From Polyangiaceae bacterium (GTDB lineage Bacteria > Myxococcota_A > Polyangia > Polyangiales > Polyangiaceae), in NCBI GenBank assembly GCA_025937785.1, contig JAICQQ010000076.1:1-33988 (forward strand): 33,988 nucleotides of DNA, written 5' to 3'. The notes below the pieces were generated by a model, which was not told where the DNA came from, made no database searches, and saw only the letters and a list, made by a program, of their open reading frames with translations. Within the stretch, counting starts at the first letter, position 1, and every line of letters starts with the position of its first letter. The position numbers were made by a program, and so were the translations under genes. Shown one piece after another: positions 16,365 through 24,261 of this stretch.

Positions 16365-17168
16365 CTATTTGCGCAGCAGCACCGCCCGGGCATGCACGTT
16401 GAGGATCTGCGACCCGTTCGCAAGCTCGTGCAACGGATCGTCCCAGGCGGTGTGGCCGCAAATCACGAGCAGCGGGGGAGCCTCGACCAGCACTTGCCGT
16501 ATCTCGGCAGCACCGCGCTGCGTTCGGTCCCCCGACGGCCCGCTGTGCAATACGAGCAGCTCTGGCCTGTGTTCGAGGACCAGCTCGAGCGCAGCCAGAT
16601 AGTCTTCGCGGTGCCGGCGCCCGGGCTTGGCAGGGTCCCCAATGATGTAACCGACGCCACCGACCCGCGTCTGGCCGAGCAGCACGGCGGTGCCGTCCAG
16701 AAGGTGCACGTTGGGCTGGGCAGTGAAACGACGCCGATCGCGCTCCGAACCGAAGAGGTCATGATTACCGGCGACCCCCGCTACCCAGGAGAAGCAACTC
16801 GCGAACGCCGCCCACACACTGCGCACGTCACCGGTGGCACCACGCTCATCGCCCGCGGGCGCGGAGTACAGATCACCGGCCAGCACGGCGCCTACGCTCG
16901 CGGTGTTGGGGAACCGGCCGTCACTCGACAGCTCGGACAGGACTTCGGGCAAGTGCTCTCCGAGCAAGCAGTTCTCGCCGCCGTACTCGAAGGGCGCGAC
17001 CACTCCTTGCAGATCGCCCGTCGCCAGCAGGCCCTGGACCCCTTGCGGCAACACATCGACCGTCGCTTGCAAGATCTCCAGGCTTGCCGTTTCGACCCCG
17101 CCCCGCTTGGCAGCGTTCGTGTACGAAAGCCGGTGAAGCGGCTTCCGCTCGAGTTCGAGAACACGCAT
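16365..17168 (-). CDS. Calcineurin-like metallophosphoesterase
   Basis: 267 residues carrying the order of motifs of the metallophosphoesterase superfamily: TGDLQG at 50-55 (the family's GDxHG with Gln in place of His), AGDL at 97-100, AGNHDLFG with GNHD at 134-137, VLHSGPSG (H208), and CGHT at 238-240 region. Two metals would be held by these Asp, Asn and His residues to hydrolyse a phosphate ester. Substrate is not predictable. It starts 6 bp behind the stop of the AHSA1-like gene and is surely cotranscribed with it. The Gln in the first motif is a real difference from the common pattern, but variants of this type do exist in the family. Confidence 0.82.
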   Translation of the reverse strand: MRVLELERKPLHRLSYTNAAKRGGVETASLEILQATVDVLPQGVQGLLATGDLQGVVAPFEYGGENCLLGEHLPEVLSELSSDGRFPNTASVGAVLAGDLYSAPAGDERGATGDVRSVWAAFASCFSWVAGVAGNHDLFGSERDRRRFTAQPNVHLLDGTAVLLGQTRVGGVGYIIGDPAKPGRRHREDYLAALELVLEHRPELLVLHSGPSGDRTQRGAAEIRQVLVEAPPLLVICGHTAWDDPLHELANGSQILNVHARAVLLRK

Positions 17169-17174
17169 CGGCGC

Positions 17175-17636
17175 CTACGAACCCGCTTCGACGAGGGCCG
17201 CGAGTTTCGCCAGCGACATGCGCCAGCCGAGCTCGTTGTCCGCGGCGGAAACGCCGGCAGGCAGCCCGTGGTGCTCACCGTGCACGTCGGTGCCGTCGCC
17301 AGCGTCGACCAAGTGGTACGTGATCCGCATCTCGCCTTGCAGAGTAGGATCCGCGGTTTCGAACTCGACCACTTGCTCCACCCACTCGTCGGGAACGAGC
17401 CTCACGAAGCGACCGTGAAAGGTATCGGTTTGCTCACTCGTCTTGCCCGAACCCGTGGCTTCTACATACGTCAGCGAGATCCGGAAAGCACCCCCTTCAC
17501 GCGCCTCGAAGGCATGCACCTGGCTGCTCATGCCGTCCGGCACCATCCACTGGCTCACTGCTCGTGCGTCCACGAGCGCGCGAAACACTTCGGTGCGCCG
17601 CGCCTTCACGTGCTGAGAAACCCGAGTGACCGTCAC
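17175..17636 (-). CDS. SRPBCC / AHSA1-like START-fold protein
   Basis: 153 residues with the characteristic layout of AHSA1-like (Aha1 C-terminal-like) proteins: VSQHVKARRTEVFRALVDARAVSQWMVPDGM at the start, GGAFRISLTYVEATGSG, HGRFVRLVPDEWVEQVVEFE in the middle, and GWRMSLAKLAALVEA in the last helix. The fold has a deep hydrophobic cavity; ligands are usually unknown and some members help in stress or lipid-like binding. First gene of a two-gene unit with the metallophosphoesterase. Confidence 0.9.
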   Translation of the reverse strand: MTVTRVSQHVKARRTEVFRALVDARAVSQWMVPDGMSSQVHAFEAREGGAFRISLTYVEATGSGKTSEQTDTFHGRFVRLVPDEWVEQVVEFETADPTLQGEMRITYHLVDAGDGTDVHGEHHGLPAGVSAADNELGWRMSLAKLAALVEAGS

Positions 17637-17805
17637 TCTCGACTCATGGCCATTTCTTGCAGCCGCGTCAAGTCACCTCACATCAGCAGCGTGCGCCCCT
17701 AGCTCATCTCACAGAGACCGGATCGCAGGAAGCTATGGCCGGACGCGGGGGGGTGGCATGGGCGGGTTGACACTGGCGACGCGGCTAGCTTGACTCCCGA
17801 GACGC

Positions 17806-18336
17806 ATGATCTTCCATCTCCGTCACCACCGCTGGCTCGTCATGCTCGCATTTGGCGTCGCGGTCGTAGCTTGCCGCACGCGCGAGCGAACGAGACCTGC
17901 GCCGCCGAACGCATCAGCGGTCGCGCCAGCCAGCGGGCGGCCCTACTTCGTGAAGGCGCCAGCGCGGCTCGAGACGGCGCAGCCCTTCCTGAAGGAACAG
18001 ATGTCGAGCGCGCGGGCAGCGGGGGAGCGGGTGCTGGTGTACGTGGGAGCGTCGTGGTGCGAGCCGTGCGAACGGTTCCACGACGCGGTCGAGGCCGGGG
18101 AGCTCGATGCGATGCTCGCGGGGACACGCTTCGTCGAGTTCGACGCGGATCGCCACACCGAGGCGCTGGGCGCAGCAGGCTATGCGTTTCGGATGATCCC
18201 CGTGATCGCGCAGCCGAATGCCGAGGGCGCGGCTTCGGGGCGGCAGCTGACGGGCTCGATCAAGGGGCCCGCCGCGGTGCACGACGACCTGGTGCCTCGG
18301 GTCGAGGCGTTGCTCGCGGGGCGTCCTGTCGATTGA
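17806..18336 (+). CDS. Thioredoxin-like lipoprotein
   Basis: 176 residues. MIFHLRHHRWLVMLAFGVAVVAC is a lipoprotein signal with Cys23, so it works in the periplasm or outer membrane. The thioredoxin-like part (about 55-172) has the CxxC site C85-E-P-C88 in YVGASWCEPCERF and the cis-Pro at 132 (FRMIPVI). The CEPC site is characteristic of disulfide/thiol reductants of the TlpA/DsbD-gamma type rather than cytosolic thioredoxin (CGPC). It would reduce or isomerise disulfides, fitting the many Cys-rich lipoproteins nearby (inference). A TTGACA at 17767-17772 is the nearest -35-like sequence. 63 bp before the nucleotidyltransferase gene, same strand. Confidence 0.88.
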   Translation: MIFHLRHHRWLVMLAFGVAVVACRTRERTRPAPPNASAVAPASGRPYFVKAPARLETAQPFLKEQMSSARAAGERVLVYVGASWCEPCERFHDAVEAGELDAMLAGTRFVEFDADRHTEALGAAGYAFRMIPVIAQPNAEGAASGRQLTGSIKGPAAVHDDLVPRVEALLAGRPVD

Positions 18337-18399
18337 ACCGGGGATTCTGCCCGTGGTACAAGGCTCCGAGACTAGGTCCGAAACTAGGAAGGTACTCGT

Positions 18400-19260
18400 T
18401 TGCGATTCAAGAAAGCCATCATTCCCATGGGCGGCCCGCTGCACGGTGACTTGCCGCTGCAGCATGTCACGGTGAAGGACGGGACGACGCAGCGGGTCGC
18501 GGCGCTGCAGATCGCCGAGCTCAGGGCCGCAGGAGTGGACGGGGTGGCGATCGTGACGCGGCCGGGTCGCGAGCGGTTCTTCGACGAACTGCGGCAAGAG
18601 TTCGGGTCGAACCTGGTGCTGATCGAACAAGCGGAGCCGCGCGGGTTCGGGCACGCGGTGCTGTGCGCGGAGAGTTGGGTGGGCGGCGAACCGTTCATCG
18701 TGCAGGTGTGTGATCACGTCTTCATCACCCACGTCGAAGCCTCGTGCACGCAGCAGCTGATTGAGTTGGCGAGCCGCGAGGGCTCGGTGGTTTCCGGCGT
18801 CCAGGTCACCTCGGAGGGTCAGCTGCCGTATTTCGGTGTCGTGGGCGGGTCGCGAGTGAAAGGCTCGGAGCGGTTGTACGCGGTCGAGACGGTGATCGAG
18901 AAGCCGACTCCGACCGTGGCCGAAGAGCGCTGTATGATTTCGGGGCTGCGACAGGGGACCTATCTCGGCCTGTTCGGTACGCACGCGCTCACGCCGCGCG
19001 TCTTCGATCTGTTGCGAGAGCACGCGCGCGGGCTCAGGCCCGGCGAGCGCATGGGCCTCACGGAGTCACTCGCGGCGCTGGCGACGCGCGAGAAGTACCT
19101 GGCGCTCGAGGTGGATGGGCAACGCGTCGATCTCGAGAGTCCTTTCGGGCTGCTCCGGGCGCAGCTAGCGCTGGCGCTGCACGGGCCGCGGCGTGAAGAA
19201 GTGCTCCGGCTGATTTTGGAGGAAGTGGCGCGACGGCAGGAGCGGGGGTCCAGTTCGTGA
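18400..19260 (+). CDS. GalU-like sugar nucleotidyltransferase with altered signature loop
   Basis: 286 residues, start TTG, with AGGAAGG six to seven bases upstream. The body follows the GalU / UTP-glucose-1-phosphate uridylyltransferase pattern: AIIP at the start, AGVDGVAIVT, QAEPRGFGHAVLCAESWVGGEPF (71-99), CDH at 104-106 in place of the metal-binding DD region, VIEKPTPT (165-172), GLRQGTYLGLFGTHALTPRVFDLL (182-205). But the nucleotide loop, normally GxGTRxxPxT followed by Lys, reads GGPLHGDLPLQH: GTR is missing, although the later Lys26 (VKDG) remains. It may be inactive, use another substrate or be a regulatory partner. Its stop overlaps the start of the next gene by 4 bp. Confidence 0.72.
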   Translation: MRFKKAIIPMGGPLHGDLPLQHVTVKDGTTQRVAALQIAELRAAGVDGVAIVTRPGRERFFDELRQEFGSNLVLIEQAEPRGFGHAVLCAESWVGGEPFIVQVCDHVFITHVEASCTQQLIELASREGSVVSGVQVTSEGQLPYFGVVGGSRVKGSERLYAVETVIEKPTPTVAEERCMISGLRQGTYLGLFGTHALTPRVFDLLREHARGLRPGERMGLTESLAALATREKYLALEVDGQRVDLESPFGLLRAQLALALHGPRREEVLRLILEEVARRQERGSSS

Positions 19261-22200
19261 GCTCGGGGCATCCGCTGAGCTCCAGGCGTCCGGCGACACC
19301 GCACCCGCTCGTGCTCGCGATCCTGGAGCCGACGCAGACCGCCAAGATCGGCGTGCTGGAGCAGTTCGCCGCGAGCGCGGACTACGCCGGTTTGTGCCAT
19401 GCGGCGCGCGCGCTCCACGTGTTCGCGGACGACCCCGAGCGAAACCTGTATCAGCGGGTACGTGCGATCTTTCAGGCGCACGCACTGTACCGCTACCTGA
19501 TTCCAGCGCGGGCGGAGCTGCCACGCCTCGGGGACATGCCGAAAGACGCCCAAGATCTCCTGCTAGGACGGCACTACCGAGCGGCGGCAGATCTGATGCT
19601 GGCTGCGGTTGACGCCACGGGGTTGCACGATCGCTTGGCGAGCGCGCTCGCTGCGGCGTACCACGGCCTCGGGTTCCAGCTGCTCGCCGAACAGGTGCAG
19701 CGGTCGGTGCGCTCGCTGCGTGGCAACCGCTGGATGTTCCGCACCAGCCACGCTTCGGATCACCCCCTTCGGGTGCGCGAAGAGCTGAAGGTACCGAACG
19801 AACGCGGCGTCTACCCAGTGCTCACGGAACGCACCGCCGTGCGCATGGACCTCACGCACAGCGGTTGGAGCGACATCTTCTTCCTGGGCATGGACTACCC
19901 GGAAGGCGCACGCGTGATCAACGTGTCGGTGGATCTTGCCGTGCTCGACCGCGATGAGCACACCTCACCGCCCATCACCTGTTTCTTTCGTGTGATTGAC
20001 TCGCCGGTGCTGCGCCTGGTCAGCGTGGATCTCGACGCCGCTGCCGAGCTCACTGAAACTGCCGAAGTCTTCAACTATGCCAGCGACTACCTCGGGCTCC
20101 TGAAGGCGGCGGTGATCGCTTCGGGCATCGTGCCTCCGGGGCTCGAAGGCTCGGGCCAGCCGCTGTCCTTGGTGCTCGCGTCGCTCGTCGGTAAAGGCCG
20201 AGGCATCGAGCTGGTGAGCCAGGTCAACGACATCCCCAAGGGCAGCAGGCTCGCGGTCTCCACGAATCTCCTCGGCGGGCTCATCAGTGTCTGCATGCGC
20301 GCCACCGGTCAGATCGACGCGCTCGCCGGAGGACTCACCGAACCCGAACGTCGCGTGGTGGCGGGCCGCGCGATTCTCGGCGAGTGGCTCGGCGGTTCTG
20401 GGGGTGGCTGGCAAGACAGCGGCGGCGTGTGGCCGGGGGTCAAGCTCATCGAGGGAGTTCCGGCCGCTCCCGGCGACGTCGAGTTCGGATCGAGCCGCGG
20501 CCGGCTGCTCCCCAGCCACCGCGTGATGGGCGACGCGCAGATCTCGCCGGAAGCTCGCAAGAAGCTCGAAGCGTCGTTGGTCGTGGTGCATGGCGGCATG
20601 GCGGCCAACGTCGGCCCCATCCTCGAGATGGTCACCGAGAAGTTTTTGCTCGGCGGCAGCGCGGAATGGAATGCGCGCCAAGAGCTGCTCGCGGCCTTCG
20701 ACGCGATCCTGGCGGCGCTCGGCGCGGGCGACATGAAGGAGCTGGGCCGCTTGACGACGGCCATCTTCGAAGGCCCCCTCGCGCGCATCGTGCCGTGGGT
20801 CTCGAACTTCTACACTGAGGCGCTTATTGCGGACGCCCGTGCCGCATTCGGCAGCCGATTCTGGGGGTTCTGGATGCTCGGTGGCATGTCGGGGGGTGGC
20901 ATGGGCTTCATTTTCGATCCCGCAGTCAAGCCCGAGGCCGAACGACGGATGCTCGAAATCATGCGGACGCGCAAGCGTGAGCTCGCCGAGAGCCTACCCT
21001 TCGCGATGGATCCGGTGGTGTACCGCTTCGCCATCAACGACGCCGGCACCGCGGCGGAGTTTCTCAGCGGCGAGGCGGCCATCTTGTCCGCGGAGTACTA
21101 CCTGTGCATGCTGCCGCGCTGGCTATTGGAGGGGTCCCGCTCGTTCTCGGAGCAGCGTCGGGCGGAGCTGGACGTATTTTCGAGGGCGCACCTGCGCGGC
21201 GAACGCGCCGAGCGCGTCGGGCCTCAGCTGCTCGGGCGCTTGTTACCCGCGGTGCGTGCGGCCGATCGCGAAGAGTCGCTCGACGAGCTGCTCAGCCAAC
21301 ATGGTTTCGACGCCGATCACCACGAGCACATCAAGAAAGACCTACGCGCGGGACGCATCGGCCTGGCCAAGAATCGCTTGCCCGTCGACACGTTGATCGA
21401 GGATGTCCACCCAGATCAGATCGTGCAAGCGGACGCGCTCGGTGACGAGGATCGCAAGGCGGGCGACGCGGCGCTCGAGCGCGGTGAGGTGTGCGTGATC
21501 ACTCTGGCGGCAGGGGCTGGCTCGCGCTGGACGCACGGCGCGGGCACCGTCAAAGCCATCTATCCCTTCGCCAAGCTCGGCGACCGCTTTCGGACGTTCC
21601 TCGAAGTGCACCTGGCGAAGACGCGGCGCCGTGGCCGCGAGGCGTCGCGGATGCCCCGCCACGTCATCACGACCAGCTACCTCACGCATGCGCCCATCCA
21701 GAAGCTGCTCGAGCGCGAGCATGCCTATGGCATGACGGACTCGGTGACGCTCTCGGCGGGCCGCTCGATCGGGCTGCGCCTGGTCCCGACGGTGGCGGAC
21801 TTGCGCTTCGCTTGGGCCGAGGTCCGCGAGCAGCGCCTCGAGGAACGCAAGCAGAAGGTGCGCGACGACGGCCGCGCTGCGCTGCTCGAATGGGCGCGCA
21901 GCGTCGGAGAAGCCAGCGACTATCGCGACAACGACCCGGGCCAATGCTTGCACCCCGTGGGTCACTTCTACGAGGTTGCAAACCTGCTCTTGAACGGCAC
22001 GCTGCGCCGATTGCTCGCCGAGCAGCCCAACCTCAAGTACGCGATGCTCCACAACATCGACACGCTCGGGGCCGAGCTGGACCCACGCTGGCTCGGACGG
22101 CACGTGCGGAGCGGCGCCTGCTTGAGCTACGAGGTGGTCGAGCGCCGCATCGCCGATCGCGGCGGAGGGCTCGCTCGAGTGGGCGGCCGCTTGCGCCTGG

Positions 22201-22613
22201 TCGAGGGCCTGGCTTTCCCGCGCGAAGAGGACGAAGCAAAGCTCAGCTACTACAACTCACTCACCACCTGGATCTCGCTCGACCAGCTGCTGGCGCAGTT
22301 TTCGTTGACGCGCCCCGAGCTCGAGGACGACAAAGCCGTGCTCCGCGGCGTCCGAGCGCTCGCTGCTCGCTTGCCCACGTACATCACGTTGAAAGAGGTC
22401 AAGCGACGCTGGGGCAACGCACAGGAAGACGTGTTCATGGTCACGCAGTTCGAAAAGCTCTGGGGTGACATGACGGCGCTGCAGGACATCCCGGTCGAAT
22501 TCTTCGCCGTGCCGCGGCAGCGCGGGCAGCAACTCAAGGACGTAGCCGAGCTCGACGGGTGGCTGCGTGACGGCTCGCAGGACTACGTCGCAGCGCTGTG
22601 CGAGTTCGGCTAA
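19257..22613 (+). CDS. Fusion: GHMP/fucokinase-like region plus UDPGP-type uridylyltransferase
   Basis: 1118 residues. Residues 1-170 are helical without a recognised domain. Residues 185-610 resemble the fucokinase branch of GHMP kinases: VYPVLTERTAVRMDLTHSGWSD, the ATP loop place IPKGSRLAVSTNLLGG (326-341), SGGGWQDSGGVWPGVKLIEG (381-400) and the end motif GGMSGGGMGFIF (542-553). The ATP loop lacks the usual GxGxxSSS-like run. Residues 744-1118 are a UDPGP-type nucleotidyltransferase: VCVITLAAGAGSRW with K766 (GTVKAIYPF), SYLTHAPI and LHNIDTLGAELDP (931-943), YYNSLTTWI. GTG start overlaps the upstream stop (GTGA). In Fkp-type enzymes the transferase comes first; here the order is reversed. 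The reaction is unknown; a sugar-1-phosphate is probable. Confidence 0.72.
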   Translation: MSSGHPLSSRRPATPHPLVLAILEPTQTAKIGVLEQFAASADYAGLCHAARALHVFADDPERNLYQRVRAIFQAHALYRYLIPARAELPRLGDMPKDAQDLLLGRHYRAAADLMLAAVDATGLHDRLASALAAAYHGLGFQLLAEQVQRSVRSLRGNRWMFRTSHASDHPLRVREELKVPNERGVYPVLTERTAVRMDLTHSGWSDIFFLGMDYPEGARVINVSVDLAVLDRDEHTSPPITCFFRVIDSPVLRLVSVDLDAAAELTETAEVFNYASDYLGLLKAAVIASGIVPPGLEGSGQPLSLVLASLVGKGRGIELVSQVNDIPKGSRLAVSTNLLGGLISVCMRATGQIDALAGGLTEPERRVVAGRAILGEWLGGSGGGWQDSGGVWPGVKLIEGVPAAPGDVEFGSSRGRLLPSHRVMGDAQISPEARKKLEASLVVVHGGMAANVGPILEMVTEKFLLGGSAEWNARQELLAAFDAILAALGAGDMKELGRLTTAIFEGPLARIVPWVSNFYTEALIADARAAFGSRFWGFWMLGGMSGGGMGFIFDPAVKPEAERRMLEIMRTRKRELAESLPFAMDPVVYRFAINDAGTAAEFLSGEAAILSAEYYLCMLPRWLLEGSRSFSEQRRAELDVFSRAHLRGERAERVGPQLLGRLLPAVRAADREESLDELLSQHGFDADHHEHIKKDLRAGRIGLAKNRLPVDTLIEDVHPDQIVQADALGDEDRKAGDAALERGEVCVITLAAGAGSRWTHGAGTVKAIYPFAKLGDRFRTFLEVHLAKTRRRGREASRMPRHVITTSYLTHAPIQKLLEREHAYGMTDSVTLSAGRSIGLRLVPTVADLRFAWAEVREQRLEERKQKVRDDGRAALLEWARSVGEASDYRDNDPGQCLHPVGHFYEVANLLLNGTLRRLLAEQPNLKYAMLHNIDTLGAELDPRWLGRHVRSGACLSYEVVERRIADRGGGLARVGGRLRLVEGLAFPREEDEAKLSYYNSLTTWISLDQLLAQFSLTRPELEDDKAVLRGVRALAARLPTYITLKEVKRRWGNAQEDVFMVTQFEKLWGDMTALQDIPVEFFAVPRQRGQQLKDVAELDGWLRDGSQDYVAALCEFG

Positions 22614-22736
22614 CCATGCTCGCATGACCAGCATGACGCAGGCGCCAGACGTCGTGGCACACATCGTACCGGCACCCCCTCGTTGCGGCCGCTGACAGCG
22701 CGCCGGTTTGGCATAATCCGTGCCCTAGTCCGCAGC

Positions 22737-23477
22737 ATGCGACTCTGTTCGATCGCCAAGGTATTCCTGGGGCTATTCATCGGGGTGGGGACGAGCTGTG
22801 GTTCGACCACGAGCGAAAGCGGCGGCGACAAGGGCTCCGGCGCGGACACCGCCAGCAACACCCAAGGCGGCACGCAGACCTCCAGCGCAGTGAGCGGTAG
22901 CGACGCCATTTCGTCGGCCAGCACCAGCGCGGGCGACGCCGCGACTGGCACGGGCGGCAGCTCGACCTCCACCGCGTCGACCTCCGCCTCGGCAAGTTCC
23001 GCCACCAGCACCAGCACCAGCAGCGGCGGTAGCGCAGGGGACGCCGCTACGGCTACGAACACGACGTCCACGGGTCCCGGCGGCAGCGGTGGCGTTCCGG
23101 ATGACACTTGCCCCAGTGAGCCGCCGGTCGGGAACACGCCTTGCAAGTTCTTCGGAGGGCACTGCGCCTACGAGGACTGCGCTGGTTCCGGGCGCAGCGT
23201 CGCCGTCTGCCCCCAGGGCACCTGGTTCGTAGAGACCAGCGCGTGCAGCGACATGGTGTATTGCAGCGGAGGTTCGGAGATCTGCGCGGCCGGCGAAGTC
23301 TGCTTGGTCATGGCGGGCGGCGCGTTCCTTCAGGAGTGCGTGCCCAACACCTGCGAAGGCCAGGCTGTCGACTGCGACTGTACGGAAGGTTGCTTCGGCG
23401 ATTGCACCACGTTCGCGTCGGCGCAGACGGGCATCACCATCACTTGCAACACCTGCCCCGAAGGCAATTGCCCCTGA
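22737..23477 (+). CDS. Ser/Thr-rich lipoprotein with Cys-rich domain
   Basis: 246 residues from ATG 22737. MRLCSIAKVFLGLFIGVGTSC is a lipoprotein signal with Cys21. Residues 24-125 are a Ser/Thr/Gly/Ala-rich linker, then a domain with 16-odd Cys (PPVGNTPCKFFGGHCAYEDC, GGSEICAAGEVCLVMAGGAF, DCDCTEGCFGDC) closes the protein. No motif identifies a ligand. An ATG at 22683 is in frame but adds an Arg-rich stretch. No clear Shine-Dalgarno. The following lipoprotein gene begins inside its last codons, so the two are likely one transcript. Confidence 0.78.
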   Translation: MRLCSIAKVFLGLFIGVGTSCGSTTSESGGDKGSGADTASNTQGGTQTSSAVSGSDAISSASTSAGDAATGTGGSSTSTASTSASASSATSTSTSSGGSAGDAATATNTTSTGPGGSGGVPDDTCPSEPPVGNTPCKFFGGHCAYEDCAGSGRSVAVCPQGTWFVETSACSDMVYCSGGSEICAAGEVCLVMAGGAFLQECVPNTCEGQAVDCDCTEGCFGDCTTFASAQTGITITCNTCPEGNCP

Positions 23478-24136
23478 AAAGCTCGGTTTCGATCAGCGGT
23501 TGGCTCGTGCTGACGGGATGTTCGACACCGCCGGCATCCGAGCCCCGTTCGGCTCTGGACGCGACAGTGCAGGCACCCGAGCCGGCATCGCCACCAGCGA
23601 CTGCGTCGACGGTCCCAGCGGGCGCAAGCGCATCGCTTCCAGCCGCCAGCGCCTCGCCCATCGCAAGCGCCCCTGCGCCGGATGCAAGCGTAGCGCCGGA
23701 TGCAAGCGTAGCGCCGGATGCAAGCGTAACGCCGGATGCAAGCGCCTCGCGCCCAGCCAAGGTCGTGGGGTTCGTGCCGTCTCTGGAGGCGGCCCGCGGC
23801 GTCTCGCCTCGCACGTGGCTCGGCCCGATCCGTTTGGACCGCGTGGAATTCGCCCCCGATTCCACCGTGTACCTGCACGCCTACTCGGACTGCGACGCGG
23901 GGGTTGGGGTCAAGCTCGCCTGTGAGCCCGGGGCACACGTTTCCACGAGGTTGCTGGATCGTGCGGGCAAGGCGCTGCGATTGAACCGGCCCGGGGCGCG
24001 CGAGCACCGCACGGCCAGGAGCGCGGACCTCTGGTCGCCGGACGCCTGCCACTATTTCTTCGTCGAAATCACGAACCACGCCCGCAGCCCGGCGCACTGC
24101 AACCTGGTGGTGTGGGCCATTCACTACGGCCCGTAG
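23468..24136 (+). CDS. Lipoprotein with APDASV repeats and unknown C-terminal domain
   Basis: About 222 residues if it starts at TTG 23468: MPLKSSVSISGWLVLTGC, a lipobox LTGC with Cys18. A CTG at 23474 is the alternative start (CTGA overlap with the upstream stop); GAAGG fits either. No ATG exists between the start of the frame and the signal peptide, so an unusual start codon is required. Then a long Ala/Pro/Ser linker with APDASV repeated (about 70-95), then a compact domain of some 130 residues with two or three Cys (YSDCDAGVGVKLACEPG, PDACHYFFVEITNHARSPAHCNLVVW). No family recognised. The two genes overlap by 10 bp. Confidence 0.68.
   Translation: MPLKSSVSISGWLVLTGCSTPPASEPRSALDATVQAPEPASPPATASTVPAGASASLPAASASPIASAPAPDASVAPDASVAPDASVTPDASASRPAKVVGFVPSLEAARGVSPRTWLGPIRLDRVEFAPDSTVYLHAYSDCDAGVGVKLACEPGAHVSTRLLDRAGKALRLNRPGAREHRTARSADLWSPDACHYFFVEITNHARSPAHCNLVVWAIHYGP
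23675..23746. repeat. 18-bp tandem repeat, four copies, coding APDASV
   Basis: GCGCCGGATGCAAGCGTA at 23675-23692, 23693-23710 and 23711-23728, and a variant from 23729 to 23746. In the lipoprotein frame each copy adds the hexapeptide APDASV (fourth TPDASA). The three exact copies suggest recent expansion by slippage, the same unit length as the array at 33-120. Confidence 0.95.
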
Positions 24137-24261
24137 CCGCAGCCCCAACGCTTCGGCCCTGTGTTCGACGCCGGCGAAACGCTGCAGGCGCGGTTTTCTC
24201 GGATTCTCCCCTGCACCCGACGCTCCAAGGTGGCAGACTCCGCGACCTCGAGAGCTGCACC

